This document shows positions 35,728 through 43,299 of a DNA stretch of 64,000 nucleotides, piece after piece (the stretch's first letter is position 1; each line of letters starts with the position of its first letter). The stretch comes from Haloarcula sebkhae. Its GTDB lineage: Archaea > Halobacteriota > Halobacteria > Halobacteriales > Haloarculaceae. The stretch covers positions 1-64,000 of the forward strand of contig NZ_BMPD01000005.1 in NCBI RefSeq assembly GCF_014647415.1, given 5' to 3'. The position numbers and the translations under genes are program-made. The notes beneath the pieces were generated by a model. That model made no database searches. It was not told where the DNA came from and saw nothing but the letters and a program-made list of their open reading frames with translations.

Positions 35728-36372
35728 TCAATTATTCTCTTGGTAGATGAGGATGAAAATTTTCTCTGCGAAGTAGACGAGCAGGTTCGCTATGAGAATG
35801 ATAGCAACAGCTAATATAAACAAACCCACTGAAACCACGTCGGATGGGTTATATAATCCAGTTGCGACAGTGCCGGCGAAGAAGACGATCGCGTCCATCA
35901 GTAGAATGATCGCCCCTGTAATGAGGTAGGAATTGAACTTCCCGACATTGGCATTATGCTGTAGCCACTGTTTGTAGAGTCCTCGAAGATCGTCTTGGAA
36001 GCTAACTTCACTCTCATAGATCCCTCGCTCGGCGTCAGATATTACCTGTGGGCCAATACCCAGGTCATATGAGGACGACGTGTAGGCCATCGCAGAGAGG
36101 ATTGTGGAGAAGAGCAGTCCAATCGCCCCGAACAGCGACCAGAGATTGAAAAACTGCCCAGGGTTGACGCCATCGGTCCGAACGACAATGGCGAGACCCG
36201 AAAGTAGGAGCCCGGTCAGGAGAATATTTGCCCGAAAAATCCCGACTGCTTTGGTGTCGTAGTTCTCGATACGCGTAACCTGCTGGTCAAGCGTCAAGCG
36301 TGCTTGGTGACAAACACTCTCCCACAACTGCTCGGGAACTTCTGCGCCGTCCGGGCCATCATCATCGGGCAT
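35728..36372 (-). CDS. Four-helix membrane protein with N-terminal cytoplasmic helix
   Basis: A 214-residue protein: an N-terminal helical region (LTLDQQVTRIENYDTKAVGIF), two helices about residues 48-66 and 78-98, a soluble helical loop, and two more helices about 150-170 and 180-205. The pattern resembles SLATT or Pycsar-effector-like membrane modules, which act in defence or superinfection exclusion, but no catalytic residues are visible. It appears richer in AT than the flanking viral genes, as expected for a moron. A TATA-like GCTTATATCC lies about 40 nt before its start. Confidence 0.6.
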   Translation of the reverse strand: MPDDDGPDGAEVPEQLWESVCHQARLTLDQQVTRIENYDTKAVGIFRANILLTGLLLSGLAIVVRTDGVNPGQFFNLWSLFGAIGLLFSTILSAMAYTSSSYDLGIGPQVISDAERGIYESEVSFQDDLRGLYKQWLQHNANVGKFNSYLITGAIILLMDAIVFFAGTVATGLYNPSDVVSVGLFILAVAIILIANLLVYFAEKIFILIYQENN

Positions 36373-36467
36373 CGCCCGACATTCCTCATGGAGGCAGTAT
36401 GGGGTTAGGATATAAGCAATCGTTTCCGATTATATATCAGATCTATTTGACTCAATGAAACCGCGCG

Positions 36468-36683
36468 TCAGTCCTGCAACTGTTCGGCGTACCAGCGGCT
36501 ATGCACGAACCGCTGCGGGCACCACTGCTCGTGCGGGAAGTCGTCGATGTTCGTCGCCACGGCCCCACACTCGGTACAGCGGATCTCACCCGTTGGTCGG
36601 CGTGCGGTCAGCCCACCCTGGCCGACTGACACCTCCTCGAAGACGAGTTCGAACGTCGTCGACGGGTCAGCGAACGACATCAT
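36468..36683 (-). CDS. Small zinc-binding provirus protein
   Basis: A 71-residue protein with CTECGAVATNIDDFPHEQWC, a probable zinc site. It starts at 36683 (ATGA overlap with the upstream stop) or one codon later at 36680 (TGATG). It is the last gene of the minus-strand operon that begins near 38.0 kb. Function unknown. Confidence 0.6.
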   Translation of the reverse strand: MMSFADPSTTFELVFEEVSVGQGGLTARRPTGEIRCTECGAVATNIDDFPHEQWCPQRFVHSRWYAEQLQD

Positions 36684-36841
36684 TTGAAGTCCACCTCAAT
36701 CCCGGTCGACCGTCGATAGGCCAGCAGCGCGAGTCGGTCACGAGGGAGTGGCACGTACACGCCCAGCCGCAACGACGACAGCGGCGTGAGCTCAACGTGG
36801 GCCCAGTCGATGCGGCCCTGGCCGTACTGCATTTCCGTCAT
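36680..36841 (-). CDS. 53-residue provirus protein
   Basis: A 53-residue protein starting MTEMQYGQGRIDWAHVEL and rich in basic residues near the end (RLALLAYRRSTGIEVDF). The start at 36841 overlaps the upstream stop (ATGA); the longer frame upstream reads the neighbour in another frame. No family recognised. Confidence 0.55.
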   Translation of the reverse strand: MTEMQYGQGRIDWAHVELTPLSSLRLGVYVPLPRDRLALLAYRRSTGIEVDFK

Positions 36842-37035
36842 GCCACCGCCTCCGCACCCTCGATAGCGATGCTGTCGACGATCTCCGACCCAACGTAGAC
36901 CCACTGACACCCAGTCCAGCGCTCCTCGACGCGCCGCCAGCCACCCTCGTCGCGCGGCTCGTAGCGGTCCCGCTGGGCCGGTCCCCGGAGTGGCTCGCGC
37001 CGCACGATGACTGGGTCGCTGCGGTCGCGAGTCAT
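36838..37035 (-). CDS. 65-residue provirus protein
   Basis: A 65-residue protein with a basic N-terminal half (MTRDRSDPVIVRREPLRG) and a short acidic end. It starts in an ATGA overlap with the SWIM gene and ends in another ATGA overlap. No family recognised. Confidence 0.5.
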   Translation of the reverse strand: MTRDRSDPVIVRREPLRGPAQRDRYEPRDEGGWRRVEERWTGCQWVYVGSEIVDSIAIEGAEAVA

Positions 37036-37361
37036 CGAGACCCCCCGTTATCGATGTGTAGCCCGTTGTCGATGGCATCGTAGTCCACGCCGGCGGGGAT
37101 GGCCCGCTCGCCGCGCTCAAACTCGATACGCCGGATATGCTTGCACCCTCCAGCCGGCCGCCGGTGGATCATATCCGGGCAGTCACAGCACGGCACATCG
37201 GGCGTGACGACGTATCGGTCGCCGTGGTTGTAGACCGCGACCTGTTCCTCGCGACAGGCTGGATCATCGGCGTAGACATCCATGTGCTCGGTCAATGCAG
37301 CGACATCACGACTGTCCAGCTGGGCGAGGGCGGCGATGTCGGCGGTGGCAGTTGTGGCCAT
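37032..37361 (-). CDS. SWIM zinc-finger protein
   Basis: A 109-residue protein whose middle holds VPCCDCPDMIHRRPAGGCKHI, the CxC...CxH spacing of a SWIM zinc finger. SWIM fingers bind DNA or proteins. Its ATG overlaps the upstream stop (TGATG). It is probably a regulatory protein of the provirus. Confidence 0.7.
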   Translation of the reverse strand: MATTATADIAALAQLDSRDVAALTEHMDVYADDPACREEQVAVYNHGDRYVVTPDVPCCDCPDMIHRRPAGGCKHIRRIEFERGERAIPAGVDYDAIDNGLHIDNGGSR

Positions 37362-37684
37362 CAGTCCTCGCCCTCCGCTTGGTCGTGAACCGATGTTTCC
37401 AGCTGGAGTCGCGAGCGGGGGTAGGCGTAGCGCTGGACGCGGTCGATATCGACGGTGGTCCGCCGGGCGAACACGGCTTCAACGACGCGGTCGTCGGCCG
37501 GGTAGTCCTCGTTGTACTCGGCGACGGTCGCAGCATCGTTGCACTGGTACTCATCGGCGCGAGCGGCCGGCGTCGCGACGACAACCAGCGGCGCGTCACG
37601 GTCCTGCTCGCGGTCGTGGACATGGTCGCCGACGTGGAACTGCGGATGTTCGTCATCAGTGTCGGGAGTCTTCCCGGCCATCAT
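37361..37684 (-). CDS. Provirus protein of unknown function
   Basis: A 107-residue acidic protein with histidine-rich HPQFHVGDHVHD near the start. It begins with tandem ATG codons (37684, 37681) overlapping the upstream stop. No domain recognised. Confidence 0.55.
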   Translation of the reverse strand: MMAGKTPDTDDEHPQFHVGDHVHDREQDRDAPLVVVATPAARADEYQCNDAATVAEYNEDYPADDRVVEAVFARRTTVDIDRVQRYAYPRSRLQLETSVHDQAEGED

Positions 37685-37959
37685 GCACCAGCCTCCAAGC
37701 CGCGGTCGAGCATCGCGCCGAACCCTTCGCCGTAGCGCAGGTCAGCCCACGCCTCGACGTGGCCGACCCAGTCCTCGATGTCGCGGCCGGTGCCGGCGAG
37801 GTCAAACACCTGGACGGCGTCGCTATCAACGACGAACACGCGCTCGTCGTGGGCCTTGGCGGCCATGTAGTAGTGGACGCGGCCCTCGCTGTCGGTGCCG
37901 ACGAGGGCGGCCTCGTCGGGAACGGTACTGCTTTCCGATGGGGAAATGTAGTCTTGCAT
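37681..37959 (-). CDS. Provirus protein, first gene of the 38.0-36.5 kb operon
   Basis: A 92-residue acidic protein (MQDYISPSESSTVPDEAAL start). A minus-strand TATTAAATAG at 38052-38061 would fit a leaderless start at GTG 38031, adding 24 arginine-rich codons; I prefer the halophile-like ATG at 37959 with a short leader. A perfect hairpin (37961-37977) sits just before this ATG. No family recognised. Confidence 0.55.
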   Translation of the reverse strand: MQDYISPSESSTVPDEAALVGTDSEGRVHYYMAAKAHDERVFVVDSDAVQVFDLAGTGRDIEDWVGHVEAWADLRYGEGFGAMLDRGLEAGA

Positions 37960-37960
37960 T

Positions 37961-37977
37961 GCTTGCTTCCCGCAAGC
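37961..37977 (-). promoter_or_regulatory. Hairpin immediately before a start codon
   Basis: GCTTGC and GCAAGC pair perfectly around a 5-nt loop and end 1 nt before the ATG at 37959. Such a stem in the leader could control translation of the operon's first gene, but no known RNA switch is recognised. Confidence 0.4.
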
Positions 37978-38064
37978 GGTCGGACGTGCTGTAACACGTC
38001 CCGGCCAACTTCTGACCGGTGTCCCGCTCACGTATAGTGTTAGAAGAGCCCGCTATTTAATACT

Positions 38065-38131
38065 TACTCTATGGAGTATACACTTCAAAGCGTACATACG
38101 CATTGGGGTAAGTTACTTACGCCAAGGCGTA
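38065..38131. promoter_or_regulatory. Cluster of four palindromes in a divergent promoter
   Basis: Between the divergent genes are TACTC-TATG-GAGTA (38065-38078), GCGTA-CA-TACGC (38090-38101), GTAAGT-T-ACTTAC (38108-38120) and TACGCC-AA-GGCGTA (38118-38131). The pentamer GCGTA/TACGC is used four times. The last palindrome covers the expected TATA position of the plus-strand gene at 38154, which suggests autoregulation by that small protein. Confidence 0.55.
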
Positions 38132-38153
38132 TACTTACGATATGAGGTAATAT

Positions 38154-38390
38154 ATGGAAGCGCAAGAAACACCGGAGGTAATGACCGAAGAAGGGCGAGC
38201 GCTGCTGACCCAGCGCGAGCGAGAAATCATCAGTGGCGAGGCTGAAGTATCGGACAACTACCGATACAAGGTCGAAAGCACGGTCCGGAACCGTGTGCGA
38301 AAGCATCTCGGCGACGACGTTGAGTTCTTGGCCGAGCACTTTGAGGAGGTTCACGACCTCGTGGTTGAGGAGGTCTGCGACGATGTCTGA
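38154..38390 (+). CDS. Small haloarchaeal regulator-like protein
   Basis: A 78-residue acidic helical protein with the segment NYRYKVESTVRNRVRKHL, a pattern repeated in many short haloarchaeal proteins that accompany regulators. It leads the HNH/HerA operon and overlaps the next gene by 8 nt. It probably binds the palindromes upstream, which is inference. Confidence 0.6.
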   Translation: MEAQETPEVMTEEGRALLTQREREIISGEAEVSDNYRYKVESTVRNRVRKHLGDDVEFLAEHFEEVHDLVVEEVCDDV

Positions 38391-39024
38391 CGACGCCTCC
38401 GTAGAATCGCGTGATGGGGGCGAGTGGAGGCTTGCCCGTGCCCAAGCACTGCGCCGCGACCAGTACCGGTGTCAACACTGCGACCGTCGTGAGGGAAAAT
38501 GGGGCACAGACCTACACGTGCATCATATCCAGCCCACTCGAAAAGGTGGTAGTCACGAATTGGAGAACCTCGTCACCCTCTGCAACTCGTGCCACAACAG
38601 ATTGCATGGTCGGTACGGTGACGAAGACAAACTTCCGCCAAAACTGCTTGAGGAAGACCGGGCCACTCTCGGGTTTACCGACACTCGAATTGACAGGTCA
38701 GAACTGTCGGATTGTGCGAATGAAATAATCGATATACTCCAATCGCGTGGGCCCACGCAGCTGAAAGATATCGTGGAGCGGTCAGAGTACAGTCGGGGGT
38801 ATATTAACACGGAAATACAGCGTATCAAGTCTTTGAACTACGTTTGTCGGGTGTCCCGCGGTGTCTATGCGTACGTAACCACGTTGGAGTACCGGCGGTT
38901 GCTGGAACAAGATGCCGATGAATATGGCCGCCGGCAGGTCTCAGTCTGGAATCCGGGTGTGCAGCAAGACCTTGGAGAATATATTGACAATTGGACCTCC
39001 GATGACCCACGCGAGGAATCATGA
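38383..39024 (+). CDS. HNH endonuclease-like protein with C-terminal winged helix
   Basis: A 213-residue protein. The N-terminal HNH domain (about 20-85) has YRCQHC, DLHVHHIQP and LVTLCNSCHNRLHG, giving the two zinc cysteine pairs and the catalytic His. Residues about 110-175 are a winged helix (IIDILQSRGPTQLKDIVER). I use the ATG at 38383, inside the end of the previous gene; the longer upstream frame lacks homology. It is translationally coupled (ATGA) to the HerA-like gene, so the two probably act together on DNA. Confidence 0.85.
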   Translation: MSDDASVESRDGGEWRLARAQALRRDQYRCQHCDRREGKWGTDLHVHHIQPTRKGGSHELENLVTLCNSCHNRLHGRYGDEDKLPPKLLEEDRATLGFTDTRIDRSELSDCANEIIDILQSRGPTQLKDIVERSEYSRGYINTEIQRIKSLNYVCRVSRGVYAYVTTLEYRRLLEQDADEYGRRQVSVWNPGVQQDLGEYIDNWTSDDPREES

Positions 39025-40832
39025 GTGCTCAGGCGGAACTTGATCCTGAAGAGATGACCGACTCAACTGTCACACTGGGCGATGTCCAGTTCGACCCTGT
39101 CCAGGAGCAGGACTTCCGCCTCTCGGTTGAGGGCACGTCGGGCACTGGCAAGAGCAACACACTCGCCGTCATCCTAGAGGACCTCGCCGACGTCGCCATT
39201 CCGACACTCATCGTCGAGCGACTGGGCGCGCTGTCGCCGGTCCGCCTGGAAGACGAGGACATCGTCGTGGTCGGCGCTCGTGACGAGGAGGGCGTTGACC
39301 TCGCTGTTGGGTTGGAGGACCTCGACCAGATCGGCAGTTGGGTGCTTGACCGTGGCATGAAGATCCTGCTCGATGTCTCGACGTATGCCGACTACGAGCA
39401 GGAGGGGAGTCGCGTCCACGAGGCCGCTGCCCGCGCAGTCCGGTCGCTCAACGACCGCGCCCATGAGAAGTATCGCAGTGGCGACCGGACGAAGTCGCTA
39501 CTCGCCGTCGACGAGGCCCACTATATGGCGCCGAAGGACTCCGCGCCTGAGCCCGAACTCGATGAGCACGTCAAACGCTGCCGCGGCCAGCTCATCAAGG
39601 TCGCCACGGAGGGGGGCAACAAGGGTATCTCCGTCATCTCCGGCTACCAGCGCCGCGCGTTCTTGCACAACGGTGTGATCCAGCTGTGTGACGACTACAT
39701 CGCCCACAAGCCCGGCGACGAGGACGTCGACCGGACCGCGAAAGCCCTGCGCTGCTCAGAGGACGCCCTGGCGGCGCTGGAGACGGGCGAGATTCTCGCT
39801 CGGGGGACGTCCATCACCGACGGCGACCTTGTCGGTCCGACCACTGTCCGAAAGCGTCGGTCGCCGGACCCTCGCGAGGAGTCCTTCGAGTTGCCGGAGA
39901 CACCCGACCAGCTGGCCGATGTCCTCGAAGATATCCAGGGCGAGGTTGAGGCCGAGCGGGAGCGTCGCGACCAACGCGAAGACGAACTCGAACAGCTTCG
40001 TGAAGAGAACGACCGCCTTCGTGAGGAGAAAGAGGAGCTGGAGCAGGAGCTGGCCGACACCTCTCGCCTGGGCGATGCGCTGAAGAACCTCGCCGACAGC
40101 GGGGACGCTACGCCAGCCGCCGCCCAGGATGTCGGTGAGGGCGTGGCTGACCTGCAGGACCGCGTCGCAGAACTGAAAGCCGAACGCGACGACTTGCAGG
40201 AGCGTCTCAACGAGACTGAAGCGACCGTCGACGAACTCCGCGAGGAACGGGCCACGCTCCAGGACGACGTCGCCGATCTTGAGGCCGAGGTCCAAGAGGT
40301 CCGGGCAGCCTTCGACGGTGCCGCTGGGCACGTCCAGGAACTGGCCAGCGCGTTTGACGTGGACGTCGACGTGACCAAGCCGGAGACCGCGCCCGACGGC
40401 GACGATGTCCCAGCGCTGCGCGACCGCATTGGCGAACTCGAAGCGGAGAACGCCCGCCTTCGCAAGCAACAACCGGAGACGCTGGAGCCGCTGGCCGACT
40501 ACGAGGCCTTTCTTGAAGACGACGCCGTCCAAGCGGCCATCGACGCTGCGAAAGACGATGCAACCTGCTCCCCGCGATATATCAAAGGCGTGCTGGCGGC
40601 GATCATCGACGAGGGCGGATGGGTCCCCTATGACGATGTTGCCGAACGCCTCGGTGTATCAACGACCAGCGACGTATCGAAGGCAGCCTCCGAGCTGGAG
40701 CGCCGGAAAGTCATCAAGAAGGACAGCCGCAACGAAGGGATGCACGTCGACCTGAACATCGACGGGCTGAATGAGGTCCGGGAGGCCGCGGCTCGACGTG
40801 AGAAGACTGAGCAACTGATGGACGAGTTGTAG
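39021..40832 (+). CDS. HerA-like ATPase fused to coiled coil and winged helix
   Basis: A 603-residue protein. Residues 1-290 are a HerA/FtsK-superfamily ATPase: Walker A EGTSGTGKSNT (about 37-47) and Walker B LLAVDEAHYMAP (D164, E165). Residues about 300-460 form a long coiled coil, and about 510-590 a winged helix (ERLGVSTTSDVSKAASELERR). The HAS-barrel of classical HerA is missing. It overlaps the HNH gene by 4 nt. A motor plus nuclease pair could resect, package or restrict DNA; which one cannot be told from sequence. Confidence 0.8.
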   Translation: MSAQAELDPEEMTDSTVTLGDVQFDPVQEQDFRLSVEGTSGTGKSNTLAVILEDLADVAIPTLIVERLGALSPVRLEDEDIVVVGARDEEGVDLAVGLEDLDQIGSWVLDRGMKILLDVSTYADYEQEGSRVHEAAARAVRSLNDRAHEKYRSGDRTKSLLAVDEAHYMAPKDSAPEPELDEHVKRCRGQLIKVATEGGNKGISVISGYQRRAFLHNGVIQLCDDYIAHKPGDEDVDRTAKALRCSEDALAALETGEILARGTSITDGDLVGPTTVRKRRSPDPREESFELPETPDQLADVLEDIQGEVEAERERRDQREDELEQLREENDRLREEKEELEQELADTSRLGDALKNLADSGDATPAAAQDVGEGVADLQDRVAELKAERDDLQERLNETEATVDELREERATLQDDVADLEAEVQEVRAAFDGAAGHVQELASAFDVDVDVTKPETAPDGDDVPALRDRIGELEAENARLRKQQPETLEPLADYEAFLEDDAVQAAIDAAKDDATCSPRYIKGVLAAIIDEGGWVPYDDVAERLGVSTTSDVSKAASELERRKVIKKDSRNEGMHVDLNIDGLNEVREAAARREKTEQLMDEL

Positions 40833-40963
40833 CCTGATAACAGATGGGCGGTCGGGGTGTCCGAAAACGACGCCTGCACCAGCGCCTAAGCAACCCAAGC
40901 ACCCGGTACATCGGTTACTCACTAGTTAATCAGCATTTTACTACCACGTATGTAGCTAGTTGT

Positions 40964-41278
40964 ATGGCCGATGAGAACACCGATCCACAAGGCGGGTCTG
41001 GCAAGCTACAGAAACGCGGCGAAGAGCTCCCGGGCAGGAAGGAGGCGACACTGTCCGAACTCTGCAATCCGACGTTCATGCGAAAATACACTGACTTTGA
41101 GTCGCTAGAGGAGTTCGCCAGCGAAAGCCCGTGGTCCATGGAATCCAAAGCGGATTTTGAGCGGATCCCCGACGATCCCCTCGCCGAGTACGTGAACGAG
41201 CATACGATATTTGCGGACGGCAACGAGATGATGCGGAGGAGCGCGCAAGAGGTGCTAGCGGAGCGACTGGGGCTGTAA
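40964..41278 (+). CDS. Provirus protein of unknown function
   Basis: A 104-residue acidic protein (MADENTDPQGGSGKLQ start) with a TATA-like CATTTTACTA about 30 nt upstream; the ATG at 40964 is therefore preferred. The core includes ESLEEFASESPWSMES. No family recognised. It is the last plus-strand gene before the cargo region. Confidence 0.55.
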   Translation: MADENTDPQGGSGKLQKRGEELPGRKEATLSELCNPTFMRKYTDFESLEEFASESPWSMESKADFERIPDDPLAEYVNEHTIFADGNEMMRRSAQEVLAERLGL

Positions 41279-41286
41279 GCTGCCTC

Positions 41287-41303
41287 TCATTTTCTTGAAA
41301 AGA
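41287..41303. terminator. Possible bidirectional terminator
   Basis: TTTTC-TT-GAAAA makes a short symmetric stem with T-rich flanks on both strands between two converging genes. It could end transcription of the plus-strand operon and of the pilin gene. The stem is weak, so confidence is low. Confidence 0.3.
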
Positions 41304-41345
41304 GACCGGAATGCTGAAGAAAAGTGAATAACGACCGAGGTTAAG

Positions 41346-41810
41346 CTATGCGTCAGGCCCTTCGTTTTGACCGAGGGTCGCTGAACTATCTCCTTCTGGC
41401 GACTGGTACACAATACGGAGGCTGTAGCTATCGTCGTTAATACCAATATCAGCGGAATCCCCAGCAACTACTTTACTATTTGAACTTGCACTACTGTCTT
41501 GTAGGTCACTCCATTTTCCTTCATCTTCAAGATATGACCCACGAGCGTATAGCTCAGACTGTGGTATCGAGTCCCCACCGTTGTGCGTCACCGTAACTAC
41601 ACCAACATCTCCCGCATTGTCGGCTGAATCATCCTCGATGTAGTCGAACGAGAACGATGCTTGTGGCGCAGTATTGCTAACCGAATCGCCAAGCCCGAGA
41701 ACAAACGTAGCAATCACAGCTGCCAGGATGACAGTAATTGCGACCATCAGAATGACGCCGATGACCGGCGATACAGCACTATCATCGTTGAATAACTCTT
41801 TGATTTCCAT
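41346..41810 (-). CDS. Archaeal type IV pilin
   Basis: A 154-residue pilin. The class III signal and hydrophobic helix read [19 protein letters not shown] followed by [15 protein letters not shown], the conserved haloarchaeal PilA N terminus processed by PibD. The remaining domain is secreted and beta-rich. The start at 41810 (MEIKELFND) is chosen over an ATG six codons upstream. It lies inside the provirus on the minus strand. Two CTTGAAAC repeats (41828-41835 and 41844-41851) lie upstream. It may coat the cell or modulate viral adhesion. Confidence 0.85.
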   Translation of the reverse strand: MEIKELFNDDSAVSPVIGVILMVAITVILAAVIATFVLGLGDSVSNTAPQASFSFDYIEDDSADNAGDVGVVTVTHNGGDSIPQSELYARGSYLEDEGKWSDLQDSSASSNSKVVAGDSADIGINDDSYSLRIVYQSPEGDSSATLGQNEGPDA

Positions 41811-42063
41811 GGTTTTGATTTCACACACTTGAAACGGTCTTGTCTTGAAACCGATTACCAGAGTTGGCGTGTCCGGAATTCTCTTAGTACCGTTTCTGTC
41901 GTGTACACTTAGATCTGGGATACATATTTATTAAAAGTCTCTGACGCAGGTACCAATTATGATAACTGAGTTCTCCTCGGCCTGTTGGTGGAAGCCGCTT
42001 CCAAGGATTGTTAATACAAGCTCTAATGACTATCTTCAATGCGTCTCTCAAACTAACGTTGAT

Positions 42064-42750
42064 CGCAAAAGTGTGTGCGGACACACTATGGCGGAAGAGG
42101 GCTATTCAAACCCCTGTTCTTATGGATAGTATTGTTCTCCCGGGCGGACGGGCCGCCAACCTATGGTATACGCGCATGGTAAAAACCTTATTGAAAGCGA
42201 ATTCTCCCCTGGTAAATACTACGGCGGCTGCGGCAGCGGTTTCGAATAGCGTCAGAACCGTTACCGCTCCGCTGGCTGTCCTTGTGCTCTTGTCAATCTC
42301 GGGTGAGCAACCCGCCAAGTGAAGCTTCGGCGATATCGAATGGACATCTAAATCCAGAGTCGTAGACCATGGTCTCAGCTAACTCCGAACGCTGGAGATC
42401 GCCTTTAGCGACTTGGCAGCAAGGAGTCGAAACAACGATGTGACTGTACCTTTCAGATTATTGGGATACCAAACTTCTCTGAGGAATCCAAGAAGACACA
42501 CCACTGTTTCCGGAGAAAACCCGCCAGATAACGTCGGAAACACTCGTAGGGTGGTGTCTGAGTCACAACATCACCGGGCGTTTCTGGTCGTCCGACAGTC
42601 CCCACCAGCGACACAGTGGATTTCGAAACGGTGCTGACACGCTGGAAGCCAAAGGTGTGAGGTGACTGGCTTGTGCGTGTCAGCACAGAGCAACTGTCGG
42701 CGCTCAGTCTGGTGATACCAGGATGGGTGAGTATGAGCGCCGACATCCGG
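42064..42750 (+). ncRNA. Candidate structured non-coding RNA
   Basis: Strong stem-loops follow one another. Examples: AGTGTGT-GCGG-ACACACT (42070-42087); GGCGG-ACGGG-CCGCC (42143-42157); CGGGT-GAGCA-ACCCG (42300-42314); ACACCAC with GTGGTGT and GTTTCCG with CGGAAAC nested (42498-42557); GTGCTGACACGC with GCGTGTCAGCAC (42631-42686); TGTCGGCGCTCA with TGAGCGCCGACA (42695-42746). The two 12-bp perfect arms are far beyond chance. A plus-strand TATA-like box precedes the region. Expression and strand are inferred. Confidence 0.4.
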
Positions 42751-42778
42751 CACATAATATTACGAACTAATAAAATCC

Positions 42779-42926
42779 AGGGTGTCATAGAACGATTCAC
42801 ACACTTCAGTAGCTCCCGGAAAACCGCTGTCTGAGAGATGGATATTATCGCCGCTATTCAGAAGTAGCAACAGCGGTTCTCTCGGCCGGTATCAAAAAAC
42901 CATGCCAACTGTTCTATGACACCCTC
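42779..42926. mobile_element. MITE with 13-bp terminal inverted repeats
   Basis: A 148-bp element with perfect inverted ends GGTGTCATAGAAC (42781-42793) and GTTCTATGACACC (42911-42923) and no gene. AAAATC occurs directly outside both ends (42773-42778, 42927-42932), as a 6-bp target duplication would. An internal inverted repeat (AACCGCTGT and ACAGCGGTT) forms a hairpin. It is probably mobilised by a haloarchaeal transposase encoded elsewhere. Confidence 0.6.
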
Positions 42927-42977
42927 AAAATCACCTATCCCGAAGGAGGCAACACGCAGCGCAGCCGATTGTCCAGT

Positions 42978-43235
42978 ATGGAACTGCAGGTCCGCAAGCC
43001 CGAGGGCTGGACGACCGTCTCGTTCCCCGAGGAAGTCGAAGAAATCGCCGTCGCCGGCGGGAAGGTTGACGGCCAGCTGTGTCTCACCTTGACGGGCGAG
43101 CGCGAAGACGGTCCTCGCGTGGTCCGGACTGGGATACTTGACGTCGACGAGGATGATGAGGCGACCCTCGCGAACAGCGTGCCTCGCACTGACGACGGCA
43201 CGAGCCTCATCTTAGAGACCTTGCGACCGGATTAA
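42978..43235 (+). CDS. Small acidic protein
   Basis: An 85-residue acidic protein (MELQVRKPEGWTTVSFPEE start). It begins about 50 bp after the MITE, so its promoter may lie in or next to the MITE. Amino acid use is typical of haloarchaea. No family recognised. Confidence 0.5.
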   Translation: MELQVRKPEGWTTVSFPEEVEEIAVAGGKVDGQLCLTLTGEREDGPRVVRTGILDVDEDDEATLANSVPRTDDGTSLILETLRPD

Positions 43236-43299
43236 CAGTAGTTGCTATTCAGGTGAATGGCCGAATCGGCCAGTGCAAGAGAAAAGGATAGCGGTCGGA

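Larger units (their letters stand above)
41829..42977. other. Long segment without a convincing gene
   Basis: About 1.15 kb between the pilin and the next gene shows no frame with halophilic protein character. It contains a TATA-like TATTTATT (41925-41932, plus strand), many stem-loops (listed in the ncRNA entry) and the MITE at 42779-42926. Frames present are short, low in acidic residues or interrupted by stops. Confidence 0.5.

Noticed and set aside
42008-42322. Plus-strand 104-codon frame in the stem-loop region
   Set aside because: Low acidic content, alanine runs and another frame with a stop in the middle; more likely non-coding.
42453-42800. Minus-strand 115-codon frame overlapping the stem-loops and MITE
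   Set aside because: Ser/Thr/Pro-rich with no haloarchaeal character; it overlaps perfect inverted repeats.
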